A stretch of DNA of 56,014 nt from Desulfobacterales bacterium RIFOXYA12_FULL_46_15 (GTDB taxonomy: Bacteria > Desulfobacterota > Desulfobacteria > Desulfobacterales > Desulfobacteraceae): assembly GCA_001799395.1 (NCBI GenBank), contig MGTJ01000009.1:1-56014 (forward strand). Direction: 5' to 3'. Below, one piece after another: positions 53,786-56,014 of the stretch. The position numbers and the translations under genes are program-made. The notes beneath the pieces were generated by a model. That model did not search any database, had not been told where the DNA came from, and saw nothing but the letters and a program-made list of their open reading frames with translations. Position 1 is the stretch's first letter. The number at the start of each line of letters is the position of its first letter.

Positions 53786-56014
53786 AAAAATTCCAAATCG
53801 GTTTGGGTCAGGCCTGAGAGTTTCATGCCCATATTCCGGTACAGAACAATCCTTAAACCATCGGAAAACATGTGGGCATCTGCCAGAACATAAGGTTCAG
53901 GGCCATAGGCCATTTTTTTTATCTCAATTTCATACCGGGCCTTTTTTGTCTTTGGTGTCACAGGACCCCGGCATTTCAAGTCACTTTCATTACCCGGCAC
54001 AACATCATAATAGACATCATCCCGGTCGCTTACCCAGCCCATTCTCTGGGTAAAAATTCTTAAGGCATGGGCACAGCATTCATACATGAGGGTGCCCGGC
54101 ATAACCGGATCATCAATAAAATGACAGGTTAAAAACCAGTCGTCCGGGTGGATGTCGGCCTCGGCAATAATGGAACCGAGACCAAACCGGCCGCCTTTCG
54201 GGTCAAATTCAAGAACCCTGTCGATGAGGTGCATCCTGCCGCCCGGGAGAAAAAGGTTTTTCCCAAGCTGCTTTCCCTTGAAATGAGGCCCGAAGGCAAG
54301 GCCTAAATCTCCGGATCTCAGGGCATTGACCGCTTCTTCTGAAAATCCTGTTTTTGAAACCGGGACAAGACAGGAAATTTCAGACCGGGTTTCCATCTTT
54401 TTCAAATCTTCATTTTTCAGGATAATACCGCCTGAATTTTCGACCTCTTTTTCCGTAAAAAATCCTGCACAGCCGTCCCTCATTGAAATCAGGAGCCGGT
54501 TGCCGATATATCCTTTATAATGGAAAAAAAACAGATATACATCCCCTTGTTTTAAAAAACGGTCTATTTCAATATGGTATTCAATGGTTTCCCCGGGTCC
54601 TGGCAAAGTTCCATGGAAGGTTACTTTGGCATCCAGGAGCCGGTATTTTCTTTTGCCCTTTATCACATGGTCTATGCCGAGCCAGGCACATAGAAACAGA
54701 TCTGCCTGGCCTGCTTCAATGGAAATGGAAACCGGGGCTTTGCCTCCGTCAAGATACCAGGCGTTTTCTTTGACATCATGCTGGGTAATGATTTTACCCG
54801 AAGTCAGGGAGAGCATCTCCCCCTTGATCTCCATGATCCTGTCCACCAGCATCAGGGGTTCGGCCGGAAGCCTGACCCGGACAGGATAGGTGTCGATGAT
54901 GTCAAAAGCCTTTCCAAGAACATGCCCGGCTTTTCCAACAGCATATTCAAGGCAGTCTTTTCTATCCAGGAAGGGAAGGACGGGCAAGGGTCTTTCTTTG
55001 CCTGTGAAATATTCCTGCGCTGAACCGGATATGCCGGGCCGGTCATTTATCAGGGTGGACGCTTGTCTTTTTGAATTTTCAATGATATGGCCGGCGAGAA
55101 GCGTCAGGGCTTTAAATTGTTTCTCCATTTCCAGCAGGGTATTTTTTGAGAGTTCAAGGAATTTTTCATGGGCAGAAGCGGTTCCAGGGTCTATGAGTGT
55201 AAAAAGGCCGGGGGCCGCATCGGGGGGAGAGCCGGCAAGAGCTTCAGGAAAGACCCGGTTTTTTTGAAGCTTCATAACGACTTCTTCTGAAATAACCCCT
55301 CTGCTGGTTTTCAGAATTATCTTTTCCCCGGCAATGGCACTGCTGCCGGTATGTATTTTTTTTCCAGCATAAAAATTTTCATCAATCTGGTTTTCTCCCC
55401 TCTTATATTCTTCAAGAATAATATGGGAAGAAGTACCGGCCAGGGTTATGGAGGCAACGCAGGCTTTTCTTGAAACCTCATGATCCTTTAAATTCCGGGG
55501 GAAGGGACTGTCCGGAGTGGATGGGCCGGACGGCAGCCGCCCATGATAAAGGCATAAAGCTGATTTAATGACTGAGAACAGGGAAGAGACCGCTCCGGTA
55601 TTTCCAATTATAGAAGCTATGGAGGTGATATGGATACTGTCCCCACAGGATGCTTTTGAGATAATCTTGTTCAGTGCAGCAGCTTCGGCTGTGTCATGAT
55701 CAAGAACCCCGGATGATGAGGTTTCATACAGGCCGATGTCTGAAAGGCCGGTTTTTGCATCTGTCAGCGCAGATTCAAGGGACCGGGCATAGAGGGTTTC
55801 AAGGATTTTTGGGTCAGGAAGGGCTTCGCCAGGAACAGGTCCTCCTGCAGAACCTGAAATCCCATTGATTACGCCATATATCCGATCATTATCCGCTATT
55901 GCCTGGCCCAATCGTTTCAGGACAAGGGCGGCAGCGCCTTCAGAAGGCAGGATTTCGCCGGAATGGGGTTTTGCCTTGTCATTAAGGGCAAATTGCCGGA
56001 TATCCCCGGCAAGA
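53770..56014 (-). CDS. PfaC-like polyunsaturated fatty acid synthase: chain-length factor and two FabA-like domains, 5' truncated by window edge
   Basis: The frame is open to base 56014, so the visible 748 residues are only the C-terminal part. They begin in a ketosynthase-fold domain (LPSEGAAALVLKRL, DNDRIYGVINGI). In that domain the HGTGT and NIGHT histidines are replaced (TSSSGV, IIGNTG), as in chain-length factors rather than active ketosynthases. A linker leads to a first hotdog domain (LMLVDRIMEI, NAWYLDGGKAP) that has Gly where FabA has its His. The second hotdog domain (DDWFLTCHFIDDPVMPGTLMYE) keeps the FabA-like His and an acidic residue 14 further on. This is the KS-CLF-DH-DH pattern of PfaC, whose N-terminal KS would lie outside. 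Confidence 0.82.
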   Translation of the reverse strand, partial: LAGDIRQFALNDKAKPHSGEILPSEGAAALVLKRLGQAIADNDRIYGVINGISGSAGGPVPGEALPDPKILETLYARSLESALTDAKTGLSDIGLYETSSSGVLDHDTAEAAALNKIISKASCGDSIHITSIASIIGNTGAVSSLFSVIKSALCLYHGRLPSGPSTPDSPFPRNLKDHEVSRKACVASITLAGTSSHIILEEYKRGENQIDENFYAGKKIHTGSSAIAGEKIILKTSRGVISEEVVMKLQKNRVFPEALAGSPPDAAPGLFTLIDPGTASAHEKFLELSKNTLLEMEKQFKALTLLAGHIIENSKRQASTLINDRPGISGSAQEYFTGKERPLPVLPFLDRKDCLEYAVGKAGHVLGKAFDIIDTYPVRVRLPAEPLMLVDRIMEIKGEMLSLTSGKIITQHDVKENAWYLDGGKAPVSISIEAGQADLFLCAWLGIDHVIKGKRKYRLLDAKVTFHGTLPGPGETIEYHIEIDRFLKQGDVYLFFFHYKGYIGNRLLISMRDGCAGFFTEKEVENSGGIILKNEDLKKMETRSEISCLVPVSKTGFSEEAVNALRSGDLGLAFGPHFKGKQLGKNLFLPGGRMHLIDRVLEFDPKGGRFGLGSIIAEADIHPDDWFLTCHFIDDPVMPGTLMYECCAHALRIFTQRMGWVSDRDDVYYDVVPGNESDLKCRGPVTPKTKKARYEIEIKKMAYGPEPYVLADAHMFSDGLRIVLYRNMGMKLSGLTQTDLEFFWSKT

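Noticed and set aside
53770-56014. PfaC-like gene considered as a pseudogene because of missing catalytic histidines
   Set aside because: The losses match the known chain-length-factor and DH1 pattern, and the reading frame is intact with a good second dehydratase site.

Overview
The window looks like a strictly anaerobic, probably marine sulfate-reducing deltaproteobacterium (Desulfobacterota, Desulfobacteraceae-like). This is inferred from gene content: 2-oxoacid:ferredoxin oxidoreductase with ferredoxin partners, a CooT-type nickel protein, a membrane-anchored reductive-dehalogenase-like protein, a TRAP carboxylate importer, a BKACE (DUF849) enzyme, a c-ring with a sodium-type ligand pattern, and an OleABC/Pfa-like lipid cluster. 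No taxonomic marker such as rRNA is present.

Region 1 (1-8.8 kb, + strand) is a catabolic gene set: a MIO-type ammonia-lyase/aminomutase (5' end outside the window), a class III aminotransferase of beta-phenylalanine-transaminase type, an Lrp/AsnC regulator, a BKACE beta-keto acid cleavage enzyme, an acyl-CoA ligase, and a DctPQM TRAP transporter. The enzymes fit in sequence: alpha-amino acid to beta-amino acid, to beta-keto acid, to acyl-CoA plus acetoacetate. I consider this the best candidate for an undescribed pathway.

Region 2 (8.8-20 kb) holds a receiver-only response regulator, an adenine deaminase, an orphan DNA methyltransferase ending in a beta-clamp-binding motif, a nitrilase-rfaE2-pgeF operon, the F0 genes atpZ-atpI-atpB-atpE without F1 genes, and a PilZ / zinc-ribbon ParA / histidine kinase group.

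Region 3 (19.6-29.3 kb) is mostly housekeeping on the minus strand: ACT-domain protein, crotonase, AMIN-domain amidase, MutS, LapA-like protein, M23 peptidase, CooT and a phosphodiesterase. On the plus strand is an ADP-forming acyl-CoA synthetase that appears to lack one internal domain.

Region 4 (29.3-40.5 kb) links histidine breakdown to 2-oxoacid oxidation. It has a korABC-type oxidoreductase with a GltD-like flavoprotein and ferredoxin, a three-helix-anchored RdhA-like protein, and the hut genes (hutU-hutI on minus, hutC-hutH on plus) around a shared palindromic operator. Histidine would give glutamate, then 2-oxoglutarate, a possible substrate of the Kor enzyme.

Region 5 (40.4-49.3 kb) contains a UPF0280 protein, dGTPase-like protein, Mrp ATPase, two lipoproteins, RpoH, tRNA-Arg(UCU), a YefM-YoeB toxin-antitoxin pair and a DHH-CBS protein.

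Region 6 (49.3-56 kb, minus strand) is a tightly overlapping lipid operon: a PfaC-like protein (chain-length-factor ketosynthase plus two FabA-like domains, running off the window), oleA, oleB, an unknown lysine-rich membrane protein, and oleC. It suggests polyunsaturated long-chain olefin synthesis by head-to-head condensation. oleD is not in the window.
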